Part shown: piece by piece, positions 1-11,586 of the stretch
Layout: each line of letters begins with the position of its first letter
How positions within the stretch are numbered: the first letter of the stretch is position 1
NCBI GenBank assembly: GCA_029215795.1
Contig: JARDYH010000002.1
Span: 366,883,570-366,947,569 of the forward strand
Length of the DNA: 64,000 nucleotides
From: Anniella stebbinsi
Taxonomy: Eukaryota > Chordata > Lepidosauria > Squamata > Anniellidae
Direction: 5' to 3'
Program-made: the position numbers and the translations under genes
The notes under the pieces: generated by a model
Seen by the model: only the letters and a program-made list of their open reading frames with translations
Told to the model about the DNA's origin: nothing
Database searches by the model: none

Positions 1-962
1 GGTCCACAAGCACCCCAAAACTAGGAACTCGATTCTTCTTTCAAGGGAGCACAGCCACTTCTAGACCAGGTTGAACAGCACTATCCTGGACAGACGAACC
101 ACCATACCTCCCTCTCTCTCCTGGGTTGAGATTCAGTTCGTGGCCTCTCATCCTCTCCATTACTGTGGCCAGGCACTGGTTTAGCATTCCCATCACCACA
201 CCAACGTTGGATGAAAAGGAGATTTGCGTGTTTTTTCTGGAAATCGTTCACGCCTTCCCCAAATCTTTATTCGAAACCTGCAGGACCTCAAGCCAGACAT
301 GCGGAGGAATTGGGCAGAAATCCCCCAGCACCACCTTCTTGAACGGCCATCCAGGCAGGAGCAGAAACACCGGAAAGCCACACTCCCAACACCCCACTCA
401 GGCACAGGGCCAGGCAGAGCTAGCTGGTCACATGCCCAGGCCAGATGGGAAGTGTGTGCCCCCCCATTTCAAAAAGGAGGACAACATGGCCGCCCCAAGG
501 GGGCCATGTGCCCACCAACATGTCCATTCTACATCACACCTTCATATTAAACCTGTTCTACACCACCTCAAGGCACTTATATCCCTGCCCCGCATGCGGC
601 ATATGGCCCTCTGGAGCTTGTAGTCTGACCGTGGTATTGACGACGGACGGCTTCTGTGCTGTTTCCGCAAGGCGGGCTCCTTGCTTCTCGATGGGCCGCT
701 TACGCTACGGAAGAAGTAGTGTAAGCTAGGGAGGGACCTTCTCGTCAGACTGCCCCCTCAAAATCGTGGCCCCCGGGCTAAATGGCCCCACTGGCCCCCT
801 CTGCACGGCTCTGCTCAGGCAGCCTTTCCAGAAGGGTACCATGGTGGGTGGTATTGAAAGCTGCTGAGGATTCCAGGTGCATCAAATGATCACACTCCCC
901 TTGTCCCTCCCCCAGGGCAGCCAAGGCAGTTTCTCTTCCAGAACCACTTGTGAAACCCACTT
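1..962. other. Intergenic sequence, no gene seen
   Basis: Open frames here are short, overlap on both strands and show no recognisable domain. A short inverted repeat (ACATGGCC / GGCCATGT) lies around 484-509. Nothing else could be supported. Confidence 0.6.
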
Positions 963-1136
963 AAGAACATCAGCCCTGGTGCTGGATCAGGCTGAGGGTC
1001 CATCTCGTCTGGCACTCTGTTCCCACAGTGGCCAACCAGCCATCAACCAGGCACCCACAAGCAGGACACGGTGCAACAGCTCCCTCCCACCCATGTTCCC
1101 CAGCAGCTGGTGTACATAGGCTTTCTGCCTCTTGAG
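963..1136 (-). mobile_element. CR1-type LINE, 3'UTR fragment
   Basis: Read on the minus strand this matches the recurrent CR1 3' end of this window. It has the 'gctggggaacatggg' block, the 'caagcaggac' block, 'gtggccaacca' and the terminal 'ctggatcag...aagaacat' segment. The coding part is absent, so this is a strongly 5'-truncated copy, as is usual for CR1. Assignment is by comparison with the longer copies at 3868, 31664 and 34200. Confidence 0.8.
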
Positions 1137-1379
1137 GAAGACCTTCAGTGCACCTCTCAAGTGCGTGTGTGTTGGGCGGGGAGGGGGGCAGCCCTGAGTT
1201 GCAGGCTACTCAGCCCCTGCTTGGAGATTTTGCCTCACCCGTTCCAGGGAGAAAGAATGCAGCTGGCCATCCTTTTGTAGGCACTGCCCGGTTGTATAGT
1301 TTGGATTCCCACCCCTACAGACCCATGGGGCTACCTCATCCCTATGCATCCCCCTTTTCTTTAGCCAGCCTGCCTTGTC

Positions 1380-1690
1380 TAGTCTATGTGCCGCCGCCGC
1401 CGCCGCCGCCTCCTCGACCACTTTCCAGAGCTTCCTTGGCCAACCCCGGGGGCCTGGCGACCCAAAGTCCGCTCGAGCCAGAGCTCTGCCCCAGTTGGCC
1501 CTGCAGCTCCCTCCTTCCCTCCCTGCATGTGGTGCGCATCCTCACGCCTCGTTCCGTGGAGTGTGGCCGTCGGGCCACGGAGCGCGCCCTCCCGCTGACA
1601 CCCAACGCCCGGAGCGGAGCCACGGAGTCCGCTTTGCGCCCCCAGCAAGCAACCTCCGCTCTCCTTTCGCGTCTGGATCCAGAGCACCAT
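1380..1690. other. CpG-rich island without a recognised gene
   Basis: The segment opens with a (CCG)n run of about 26 bp (1387-1413) and is rich in CpG, including a CGCGCC block and a GTGGCC/GGCCAC inverted repeat near 1563-1580. Frames stay open on both strands, but their products are Pro/Arg/Ala-rich and resemble no family, so the openness is a base-composition effect. It could be an enhancer-type or non-coding-RNA promoter island; no core promoter was identified. Confidence 0.5.
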
Positions 1691-2854
1691 CTGCTCCCCC
1701 CAACCCCTCATGCCCGAAGAGAAGATAAATGCTTGGGGCACTTGGCAGGGGTTAATGATGTTATAGCAGGTTAAATAAAATGGCCCGTATAAAACGACAG
1801 GAGACCTTCTATTGCCCGACACAGCCGTAAACGTGTCTTAGGCCCACCGCTCTCCCTCCTGAAGGCTGCATGAGCGGTCCAGGGAAGGAGCGGCAGCCTC
1901 CTCCGAAAGAAAGGAAGGAAGGGAGGAAGAAAAGGGCATTGTCACCCCGGATGAAAAGGGATTTTCTATCCTTTTAGCTAATGGGCCCGAGCAAAGGCAT
2001 GGAAATGAGGAGCCATTTACCTCCAAATGACTTTATGGCATTTGCAAGGGGGGGGGGGCATTTGAGTAAGGCATCTGCAATGGGGAGGGGGGAGCTGAGC
2101 ACTCAAACGCCCCATCCCTGTGAATTCACCAGCCCACTCCTCTACTGCAAAGGGTGGGGGTGTCGTCGTCTCCCCCCACCCCCACGCGGGATTCAAAGCA
2201 ACAAGGGAGAGCATTCACTTTGGGGTCGTGGGAGCAAACCAGGCCTCCTTCATCCCCCGGGTCTCTTCTGGTACAGGGTCCAAACTGGGGTTCTCAAAAC
2301 TTCCCCTCAGGCTGGAGGTTAAAACAAAAACAGAGCTTTAAAGTCCGGGCCTTTTGATGTTTGCAGTAAGGTTGAGTGTGTTCAACATCTAAAGAATAGC
2401 AATATCTTAGTGTTCACAGTGATTTGTTTTGTAAAGTAATCTGTTTAAAAATAATAAATAAATACTAATGGGGGGAGGGAACCCCAAAACAAACAACCCC
2501 CCAAACAGATTCTTGGGAGTTCTGTGGAATTCAAAACATAGGCCACTTCTTTGTGACTTCCATTGGTCCTACAAAAAGGATTCTGCTTTTGTGATACGTT
2601 TGGGGTTCCCCCCCCTATTTTTGGTCCAAAGCAAGTGATTGTGCCCATGCACCCAATGAGAGGTGTGAGAGTTCCATGTGCATTTGGAAATTGTGCACCA
2701 TCATCTATGGTAAGTGCATAAATTCCTCCATTACATGTTTTCTTGGGCATTTTGCAGTTTACGTGTTTTTCTCTTTTTTCATCTAGCTGAAAAACAAACA
2801 AAAATGTGCCATTCCAGATAGAGCCAAGGTCCACTCACTCTGGCCGCTCACACC
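1691..2854. other. Intergenic sequence, no gene seen
   Basis: Around 1730-2045 there is moderate-complexity, repeat-free sequence with AT-rich homeobox-like words, which could be a conserved non-coding element; this cannot be tested here. A G-run lies at about 2049-2058. A 129-codon frame on the minus strand (2445-2834) has no recognisable domain and is not called. Confidence 0.5.
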
Positions 2855-3555
2855 TGTTGCATAAATTATGCTATTTCCAAGTGTCCAAAGTCCAGATATG
2901 AAACACTTGACGAAAGACCTCTTGAGGCTTTGGAAACTGATTTTATTCTGCGCAGAATAGGTGACCTCTGGACACTAACGCTGCTTTCCAGAGTCACACC
3001 CGCCAAGGTTCAAACAAGTACTTTTATACATCAGATGTCACATGACATTAGCCCTCATCCCATTGGTTTACAGCCCCAAAAACATAATTTCCGGCTACAG
3101 CTACTCTCGAGTAGACCCGAGTAGTGGCCAGACATGGCATTGCATTGCCATGTGCTATTTTACTTGTACCCAGAGATGCTTTGCAACGTCCCTCCACTGC
3201 TATCATTCCCTTATATGGTCATTTTGTCTCTCCAGGTGTGCCAAGGTCACATCTGGATGAGTCACACTCCTGGTTACAATGGAGCCTGACCTGGAGAAGA
3301 AGGAGCAATGGCAATATTGACAAGCTCCTAGTTCTTGCGCCGCCAAATCTCTTGCAAGCAGCTTGACTTTTGCAGAAATGGATACAACGGACAGGCAGTG
3401 GGGAATGGGGCTTTGGGGTGCTGTGTGTGGACGGTTTGGGTGTGCGTGTCAGCGGACACATGTAGAATGTGTGTAAGATGCGTGTAAGATGCGTGTCAGG
3501 GGAAATGGACATGTTTTGTGGTGAAAATCATAGATCTGTTCAGATTTTTACAACA
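2855..3555 (-). mobile_element. Solo LTR of an endogenous retrovirus (copy A)
   Basis: This 701-bp unit begins TGTTG and ends CAACA and is flanked by a perfect 4-bp duplication, CACC (2851-2854 and 3556-3559). Read on the minus strand it has LTR architecture: a short tandem repeat of about 11 bp near the 5' end (about 3463-3498), CCAAT (3062-3066), TATAAAAG (3021-3028), AATAAA (2942-2947) about 75 bp further on, then about 87 bp to the end. No gag, pol or env sequence lies beside it, so it is a solo LTR left by recombination between the two LTRs. A 4-bp duplication fits gammaretrovirus-like (ERV1) integration; that class assignment is inference. A second copy in opposite orientation lies at 8566-9224. 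Confidence 0.8.
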
Positions 3556-3867
3556 CACCCAACTAACGTTCCTCCTGGCACCAGGCATCCTTGCATTCCT
3601 GGGTTAGGGAATCCACATCATGCCCACAACAACTCAAACATGACTCTGTATTGAGCAGTGTCCAACGTTCCTAATCCAGCAACTGCCAATTTCTGCCCTT
3701 TTAAGGTGCCCCAAATGTGCCTCTTCATTCTGCCTGATCAATCGGACAGCCCTCCTGGCCTGCCACGCCAGCCCCAATCTCTACCAATGAGGCTAAGCTG
3801 AAGTGGGGGCATTTGGCACAGCAGCACACAAGCACTGGACTGTCATGCTGCCCTCATAGGATCTATG

Positions 3868-4483
3868 GTTGCGACCACACTTAGAATACCATGTACAGTT
3901 CTGGTCACTGAACCTAAAAACAGATATTGTAGCACTTGAAACAGTGCAGAAAAGGGCAACGAAAATGATTAGGGGGCTGGAACATCTCCCACACTGAGGG
4001 AAGGTTACAACACCTGGGATTGTTTAGCTTGGGGAAAAGGAGACTAAGGGGAGACATGATAGAGGCGGACAAAATCATGCCTGGTGTGGAGAATATGGAT
4101 TGGGAGTCATTTTTCTCCCTCTCCCATAATATTAGACCTTAATGGGATCATCCTGTGAAGCTGATTGGTGGGAGATTCAGGATAGATAAAATGAAGGACT
4201 TCTTCACACAGCACATAGTTAAACTATGGACTTCACTACCGCAAGAAGTAGTGATGGCCACCAACTTGAATGGCTATAAAAGGGGATTGGATAAATTCCA
4301 GGAGGAAGGGGCTATCAATGGCTACTAGCCCTGATGCCTCTATGCTACCTCCACTAATCCATTTGCTGGGGAACATGGACAGGAGGGTGTTATTGCACCC
4401 TTGTCCTGCTTGTGGGTCTCCCATTGACAGCTGATTGCCCACTGTGTGAGCACTAGTTAACCGGAAGCCCATCCAGTGGCACA
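3868..4483 (+). mobile_element. CR1-type LINE, ORF2 C-terminus and 3'UTR
   Basis: The sequence matches the end of the CR1 reverse-transcriptase ORF, including the stretch corresponding to 'LFSLGKRRLRGDMIEA' and the later 'KLWTSLPQEVVMATNLNGYKRGLDKF' region (seen with disruptions). The 3'UTR follows, with the 'ggctatcaatggctactagccctgatg' and 'ctggggaacatgg' blocks. The copy is 5' truncated, carries frame breaks and is inactive. Confidence 0.85.
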
Positions 4484-7400
4484 TCATTTCCTTTCAGTCC
4501 CTGGAATCTCCAGTTTTCCAGGGACTGGAAAACTGGACCCTAGAAAGCAGCTGCTAGTTTGAGGACATCATGTTGGAGTAGATAAGGAAAAAATTGAATG
4601 ACCCTTCCCTGTCAAGCATCTTTGCATGTTGTGTTCACAGGTGGAGGTCAGGGACAGCAGACGTGTTCTGGCATAAAAATAGCACTTTGATTGAAAATGA
4701 TTTTAAGGCAGTGGAGGCAGAAAGAAGGACTCCAGTTGGCTGAAAGCAGTGACAGACTTGCCACACCTGTCCTGTCCTGGCCAGAGGGAATGCCTTCCTT
4801 GGCTTTGTTGCACACGGAATGTCCTTGCTTTGGGGCTCCCTGGAAACATCTGCCTTGCCTTGCGCCTTGCCTTTGCCTTTGCCTTGCACCTTTGCCTTGC
4901 CTTGCCTTCCTTTCAACACTGTGCTGTTGTCAAGTGGAGGAAACAGTTGGGAAGCCATCAGGATCTGGTTAGAGGCCTTGAAGAGGCCTTGAAGTCTTAA
5001 GTCACTAGGAATTGTTAACTCACCGTGAAGTTTGCTTGCTGGTAGAACACATCTGGGAGGCATATTTTCAGTGGCTGGCCAGATGTGAGCATATTACAGC
5101 TTCCACATTCCTGACCTGCCGCGTGTGAATTTTGTTGTGACCAACCTCAGAAATGCTCCTTATGAAACACTCCCTGGAAAACCCAGGGTGGAAAAGCCCT
5201 TTAGGGCTTTGTAGGGACAACAGCAGGACAATGACCACAACACAGGCGGTTGGGGAGTGAATGCAAAACTATGGAGCTTCCTCCCCCTCTTTGGTGCCTC
5301 TTGCACTTTTGGAATCCCCATAGAGACAGCACATAAACCATGTTCTGTTGCAACCTGACTCTTACAACATGGCCAGCTGCCATATCTTAGGAAAGCGCCA
5401 CCATGTGCGCATCTACTAAAGGAGCCACAAAACCACCCCAAAGCAGGTCTGGGTGAGAGCTCTGGAAAAGTGCTTGGTGGATCAGATGCACTTGAGCTCC
5501 CGTGGGCAAGAGCTCAGCCCGGCTCCAACTCACCCTTCCATGTCATGGTGGAGCGGAAGAGCACCTCTTTTTCTGCTCCTCCAGGCACCTCAAGTGCCCT
5601 GCTCTGGAACTGACCCCTTCCTTCAGGTGCTCTGGGTGCTCACTCCTCCAGGAACCAACTCCATCCACAAAGGGTTGTCTTCTTCTTAGCGATAGTGCCA
5701 GTTTCCAGGCATTCCTTTCCTAGGGGCAAGGATTGTCCCTGCGTGCTTTCAGGAGGAATTTCTGCTTCGCGGGTTTCTTGATCTCCCACAAAGCTCTCAT
5801 GTTAGCTGCTCTGCATTGTTAGTTTTATTGTATTGTGTTTGTACTTCTAGCACATATTAGTTTAATTGTTGAAATCCAGCCTGATTTTGCAAAGGAGGAC
5901 AGGATATTATGAATCTTTTGAATAAATACAAGCAAACCAATAAACGTAAATGATGGAGCAGGCATATGTGCTTCACCCCCAGAGAGAAGGACATGGGCCA
6001 GACCTCAAGCTGTGAGCGAAAACCACGGGAGGCGAAGAGCCTGTCTGATGTGGGGGGGGGGGGGAGCGAACTCTGATGTTCCCAGCTCTGACCCACTGAG
6101 TCCTGCATCTACCTCCTCGGATTGCTGCTTGGTTGGAAGGCAGCTCCTGACACTGCAGGGAACGCACGGGGATCTGCAGAGCAGGGTCGCTCTTTCTTGG
6201 CACAACAAAGTGGTCTTGAATAATCCTCACATTGTTTCCGGCACAAAACAGCTTTTCATCTGCACCAAACAAGCAGACTGTTCCATCGAAACTCTTTGAT
6301 ATTTGTCATGACTTTGGCCTGGAAAATGTGAGCGGGCGTCTCTCCCTGCTGAAGCACCCACTTCCTTTGTGGTGAAGTATGCAGCCCACAGAGGTTTCTG
6401 AGGTTATCTTGAGGTCTAGGCAGACGTGGCGCTGTGTCAACCTCTCCAGATCTTGAGGGTTTTCTTGTTCTTGTTGTTTTTCAGCCTAACAGGCTACGCC
6501 CAGCCTCCATCCCTATGGCTCATAAACAACCCACTGCAGTCAGTGACGGCAGAGGCTCCTCCACAAGAGCCTGGGAAATGTACAGCTTGGCCTGATGGCT
6601 CAGGCTAAAGATCCACCCAGTCCAGCCTTCTGGCCTCCCCACCCGGGGCCACGGACAGCCATGGGAAAGCCTCACTCTGGTTCTCTCCCAGCCTCCTTGC
6701 GCCCATAGGAAACGTGTAATGTGCTTTCACCAAGCTACCATGAAAAAATCACTTTCTGAGCGTCTGAAGTGGAAGTCAAGAGTGATCCCTTCTGCATGGC
6801 AAGCTGGTGGCACCTTCATGCAGTTGGGAAACACCATGGGTTGACCCCAAAGCTACCACATTTCCAGATGTTCTATGTATAATGATTATGTGGCTGCTCT
6901 CTGACAGGGGTTAGGTGGAGATCCCAGAGATGCTCACAAGCAGGGCGAGTTGGAGGCCGTTTGGTTTCTTCCTACCGTCTGCTCATCACCAGTAAACTGC
7001 CTCTGAACATGGAGGTTCAACTTTGGGTTCTCATGGCTGATAGCTATAGACAGGCCTGTCCTCCACGATTCCTGTCTTGAAGGCAGGTTCACACAGGCAG
7101 GCTCATCGCTTGAATTGCCCTACGCTTGGTGTCCCACAGCTGAAGGTGTGAAAAGTCTGAGGAGTTCTGAAAGCTCTGTACATAGAGTAGGATCTGTGAT
7201 GAGCCATTCACATCTGAGTCACCACTTGAGGTTGGGTGAATTAAGGGATGAAGGCTTGTATGTTCTGGCTCATTGTTTGAGGTCACAATTACATCCTGTG
7301 GCAACGAGGGGGGGAGGAGTTAACAATATCTGTGGAAAAGAAGGAATCTTGTTCTGCATTTCTAGGCATTGGTTTGGGACTCTACCAGATGAAACCTGTT

Positions 7401-8565
7401 TCCCTGGGACATCGGAGAACAGCGCGTGGGACGATGGTCCTGTGTGCTGTGCAGCCATGCTGGGGCTTTATCTGACTGACCGAGGGCTGACCCAGGGCTC
7501 TGGTGACCATGGCCCTTTCTCCACCACGGGGTGTAGAGGGAGGGAGGGAAAGAGGATGAGCCCCACTTACTTGATCCTGGGATCGTCCGCTTCTTTCTTC
7601 AAGGGAGGAAGCAGAAGTTCCGCTTCCTCCTGGGCAAACTGTGCTTGTCGCGCCTCTGCCATTTTGATTTTGGGCCCCCAAAGAGAGCACATGAGTGCTC
7701 CTGCAAGTGTTTTTTTTAAAAAAAAAACCATGCAATCAGGGGGGCTCCCCCTCCCCCCTCCGGGGGATGGCAGACTTGCTCCCCCCCTCCCCTGATGGAT
7801 ACATGGAGCCATGTGGTGCGGCTCTGTGCTCCTTTTTGCTGCCATGCTTACTCATGAGTAAGCGCAGCAGCACCCGGGATGGGTGGCCACATCTTTCACG
7901 GTCTTTGGAACTTCCCAAGATTTGGGATTTTCCAGGGATCTCATATCCCTGGCAAATCCTGTAGCCGGGACTCCCTATGCATCATTTGGGCTCACAGGGA
8001 CCAGCCAGGGCCCCCCCACCCCACAAGCCTGGTGTAGAAATGGCCTTAATCCAGTTTAGAACCTCTTAACAAGGCCAGGATGCAACCACGGGACAGGTAA
8101 GGCCGAGCTGTTCCCAGCTCAAGGGCCCCGAGCACCAGCAACCAGAAGTCATCGTGCAGCTCCTCTGTCTTCTTCTCCCCCTCCCCCTTCATGAGTTTTC
8201 TGTGGTAAGAGAAAAGATGGACAAAGGGACGTGAAAACTTGAGTAGGTTACAAGTGGAAAGATGATGGTGGCTAGAAGCACATCTGCCCACCCCTGGTAG
8301 AATGCTGTGTACACATGCACAGTAAAGGGCTCGTCTGGCAGCACCCTCATACCAAGGGAAAGGATGCTTCTCAGCATGTGCAGAGTGTACTTCTTGCATC
8401 AGAAAACTCACCCCATCTGCACACAGCTGCTCTTCTAAGACTCTTTCCCAGTCTTAAACAAATAAAAGTAAACTGCAGATGTCGGAGATTGAACCTGGGG
8501 TCTTCTATGCCAGGCCCATTGGGGTGGGATGCCTTGCAATGGGGGAGATGCCATTTGCTTCAGAA
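4484..8565. other. Intergenic sequence with minor repeats
   Basis: No gene was recognised. A degenerate CCTTG-type pentanucleotide repeat covers about 4848-4912, and a G-run lies at about 6052-6064. Around 7560-8045 the sequence ends in a GTGTAGAAATGGCCTT motif (about 8029-8045) that resembles the TGTAGAT..GGCC ends of the MITEs at 38304 and 61759, so a decayed MITE may be present; a matching left end was not found. The 226-codon frame at 7115-7795 has no domain and is not called. Confidence 0.5.
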
Positions 8566-9224
8566 TGTTGTAAAAATCTGAACAGATCTATGATTGTCAT
8601 CCCAAAACATGTCCATTTCCCCTGACATGCATCTTACATGCATCTTACATGCATCCTACATGTGTTCGCTGACACGCACACCCAAACTGTCCACACACAG
8701 CACCCCAAAGCCCCATTCCCCACTGCCTGTCCATTGTATCCATTTCTGAGATTTGGTGGCACAAGAACTAGGAGCTTGTCAATATCGCCATTGCTCCTTC
8801 TTCTCCAGGTCAGGCTCCATTATACACAATCAGAAACACATGTAGGCTACCTGACTTAGAGGAACCAGGAGTGTGACTCATCCAGATGTGACCGTGGCAC
8901 ACCTGGAGAGGGACAAAATGACCATATAAGGGAATGATAGAAGTGAAGGGACGTTGCAAAGCATCTCTGGGTACAAGTAAAATAGCACATCGCAATGCAA
9001 TGCCACATCTGGCCACTACTAGGGACTACTCGAGAGTAAAATAGAGTTGGCCAAATGATGTCACTGGGGTTATAAACCAATGGGATGAGGGCTGATGACG
9101 TGTAACTTTTGGAGTACAAAAGCATTGTTTGAACCTTGGTGTGGTGTGACTCTGGAAAGCAGCGTTCGTCAAGTGTTTCATATCTGGACTTTGGACACTT
9201 GGGAATAGCATAATTTATGCAACA
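8566..9224 (+). mobile_element. Solo LTR of an endogenous retrovirus (copy B)
   Basis: This is a 659-bp copy of the same LTR family as 2855-3555, but on the plus strand. It begins TGTTG, ends CAACA and has its own 4-bp duplication, AGAA (8562-8565 and 9225-9228). It has the short tandem repeat near the start (about 8627-8660) and CCAAT (9077-9081). The TATA position reads TACAAAAG (9115-9122), and about 63 bp that in copy A contain AATAAA are missing. Because each copy has its own duplication and the orientations differ, the two are independent insertions, not the ends of one provirus. Confidence 0.8.
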
Positions 9225-10515
9225 AGAACACAAAGCCCCTGTTCTGCCTGAAAGGGAGCCTTGTTGATTTCACTTGAGCCATGGAAGCAGGGAAGGGAAA
9301 TTGACCAGGAACATTGAGAGGGGTATGCAGTGCTGGAAGAGGGAGCTGGCACTGGAGTGCAAAGCCTTTGATGACGGAGAGGGTGCGGTTCAGTTCTGTC
9401 TTGTGGGAAAGGTACAAAAAAGGCAAGGTGTTGTGTGGAGTCTTTTGACAGCAATCTTCACTCACACCCCACCACACACACACACACAGCCCTCCATTTT
9501 TTGAACTGAACTTATTCACCCACACTTTTGGAAGGGATGCCGTATCTCCAATTCCCTGCCCCAAAGCTCTGCCTGAAAGGGCCAAGCACAAAACAATCAC
9601 GAGGGCAGCAGCCGGCCATCCCCGCGGCTTCCTGGAATTGCTGGCTGCGTAGTGAGCGTTCCTTCCTGTACAAGAGCCCGAACACCTGGAGGGAATATTT
9701 TGGAGAGGTGAGGATCTCAAGGCAAAAGCAGTATTTCCTCCTGAGCACAGGCAGCCCATTTGGCTTGTAACCCATTTGTCCCACCCCTTTGGAAAAGATA
9801 TTAGAAGTCCCAGATGGTATCACTTAAAGGTTGCCTTTGAGCTGCTTTGGGCCTTTCCGATCTTGTTTATTTGGAAGGGGGCTAAGGAAGAGCGGCTGCA
9901 GCTCCCCTCAGATATTCTGATGTGGATGGAGGCTGCTCAAGACCTGGAGGCTGCCTGGCAGAAAAATGATGGATGGGTTGGCTGCTTTGTGATGCTGGCT
10001 GTAAATTCAGGCGGGAGGGCTTGAAAGCTCTGTCACGGGTGGGGGAGGCCGCTGGCTTCGCTCAGGCCTTTAACTCCTGCTTGTCAGAGGACTCCACAGA
10101 GAATGGAGCCCTCCAGTAATTAAGAACCAACAAAAGGAAAATCAATTCTGAATGGAAGTCAGTTGTAGGATTCACTATGAAAGGTCTGGGGGGCTTCTTG
10201 AGGATTTAAAAAAATGTCTGCGCATTTGTGTTTGTGTGTGCAATTTTGCACATGTCGCTGGGTGTTTCTGGGCATGCACGCTCACACGGGGGTGGGTGCA
10301 ATTGCAAATTGTAATTTTATTTTAAGATTGCACAAACAGAACTTGAAACAAAGCCCCCCCCCAATAGATGCTAGATGAAACATCGGTTGGGGCTGCAGAA
10401 TATAATTGCTTGGTGTCTTGGTGAGAGATTGGCCTGCTCCACGGGGAATGGGGCTGCCAGAGGAGACTGCGGCGCACAGTACCAGGCCGGACCTCAGCAT
10501 TACCTGCACTCCTCC
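9225..10515. other. Intergenic sequence, no gene seen
   Basis: A short CA-rich run lies at about 9463-9489. No coding signal or recognised repeat was found in the rest. Confidence 0.5.
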
Positions 10516-10660
10516 CACTTCAAAGGTCTCAGCCAGGCCACCTAGACCAGGGCCACTTTTTCTCAGCCTGTACTGACTGCCAGGTGACTTACAGCTGTGA
10601 AACCGCTGTCTGCAATCACACGGCATGGCAGCACAGCCGAAGTTGGCACAGGCTGCCCCA
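10516..10660 (-). repeat. Left arm of an inverted repeat pair
   Basis: The reverse complement of this segment matches 11042-11196 along its whole length with scattered mismatches and small indels. The outer ends read CACTTCAAAGGTCTC here and GAGACCTTTGAAGTG at the other arm. The arms may be two copies of one SINE-like repeat in opposite orientation or the terminal inverted repeats of a degraded DNA element; the segment resembling 'gctgagagaaagtggccctgg' is typical of SINE bodies. Confidence 0.7.
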
Positions 10661-10714
10661 GACCATGACTGGCATGGGATCAGCGAGGCATGTGAGCAGG
10701 CCGTGACCGAGCTC

Positions 10715-10803
10715 CTTCGTGGAGAGCTACTGCCAGTTGCTTAGACAACGCTGAGCTTGATGGACCCTGTGCTAACTCAGTAGAGAGCAGCTCCCTCCGT
10801 CCT
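10715..10803 (+). mobile_element. tRNA-derived SINE, 3' part
   Basis: The segment carries the blocks 'gagctactgccagt', 'tagacaacgctgag', 'tgatggaccctgtg' and 'ctcagtagagagcagct', the body and tail of the SINE family whose tRNA-like head is seen on the minus strand at 11489, 29490, 44706 and 59345. The head is missing here. It lies between the two inverted arms at 10516 and 11042. Confidence 0.7.
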
Positions 10804-11041
10804 CTAAGACGGCCCAGAGTCTTGCAGCTCCTGAAAGCCTAGCAGCAGCCACCCCACTGTAGGCCTCAGGTAGCCGGGTAGTCTTTAAAGCGCCACCGAC
10901 TCTTGGTTGTTCTTGTCGCAACCGGCTAAAACAGCCACTCCTCCAGCATCCCCATAACCACCAGCCGTGTTTTAATCCAAAGGGGCTTGGCAGGGTTACA
11001 GTCTGCTCATGTGCCCCGCTGACCCCATGCCAGCAGAGGTC

Positions 11042-11196
11042 TAGGGCAGCCTGTACTTCGGCTGTGCTGCCATGGGCTTGCCTTGCCGTGTGATTGTTGG
11101 CAGCGGTTTCGCAGCTGCAGGTCTATTGGCAGTCAGCACAGGCTGAGAGAAAGTGGCCCTGGCCCAAGTGGCCTCGCTGAGGAGACCTTTGAAGTG
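11042..11196 (+). repeat. Right arm of an inverted repeat pair
   Basis: This is the inverted counterpart of 10516-10660, with 381 bp between the arms. A CR1 3' fragment starts a few bases downstream. Matching short frames in both arms (both begin MPCDC) only reflect the shared repeat and are not genes. Confidence 0.7.
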
Positions 11197-11202
11197 ATCT
11201 CA

Positions 11203-11476
11203 GGTGACTGGTGGGAGATTCCGGGCAGACAAAAGGAAGTTCCTCTTCACACAGTACATAGTAGTCCTGATGGCTATGTGCTACCTCCAGGATCAGAGGC
11301 AGTAAGCCTGGGTGCATCAGTTGCTGGGGAACATGGGCGGGAGGGTGCTGTTTCACTCATGTCCTGCTTGAAGGTTTTCCACAAGCAAGCATCCGGTTGG
11401 TCATTATGTGAACAGAATGGTAGACTAGATGGACTCTTGCTCTGATCCAGCATCAGGGCTCCTCTTATGTCTTTAG
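11203..11476 (+). mobile_element. CR1-type LINE, 3' fragment with internal deletion
   Basis: It begins with the segment for 'GGRFRAD...FFTQ' at the end of ORF2. It then jumps to the 3'UTR ('agtcctgatggctatgtgctacc', 'ctggggaacatggg'), so most of the last coding segment is deleted. It ends at the usual 'gatccagcatcagggctcctctta' terminus. Confidence 0.8.
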
Positions 11477-11488
11477 GGTTTTGGATGG

Positions 11489-11586
11489 GTCTTTCCTGGC
11501 CTAACTTGGAGATGCTGGCTGGGATCAAGCCTATGGCCTTTTGCATGCAAAGCAGGTGCCCCTACTACTGAGCTACGTCCCTTCCT
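11489..11586 (-). mobile_element. tRNA-derived SINE, head end
   Basis: On the minus strand the segment reads through a tRNA-like head: a 'gtagctcagtagtag' box A-like word and a 'cttgatccc' box B-like word around the 'ctttgcatgcaaaagg' stretch. The 3' body is truncated. It abuts the CR1 3' end at 11476. Confidence 0.75.

Noticed and set aside
484..509. Inverted repeat ACATGGCC/GGCCATGT near the left edge
   Set aside because: The stem is only 8 bp around a C/G-rich spacer, short enough to be chance, with no repeat family attached.
2445..2834. 129-codon minus-strand frame in AT-rich DNA
   Set aside because: It is the longest such frame outside GC-rich regions, but no family resemblance, promoter or splice context supports it.
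7115..7795. 226-codon plus-strand frame
   Set aside because: No homology or domain was recognised, and it overlaps homopolymer runs and a possible decayed MITE.
2855..9224. The two LTRs as ends of a single provirus
   Set aside because: They are in opposite orientation, have different 4-bp duplications, and the interval contains a CR1 fragment but no retroviral genes.
11489..11586. tRNA-like head that could be taken as a tRNA gene
   Set aside because: It has box A/B-like words, but the same head recurs joined to a SINE body elsewhere in the window, and it does not form a proper acceptor stem.
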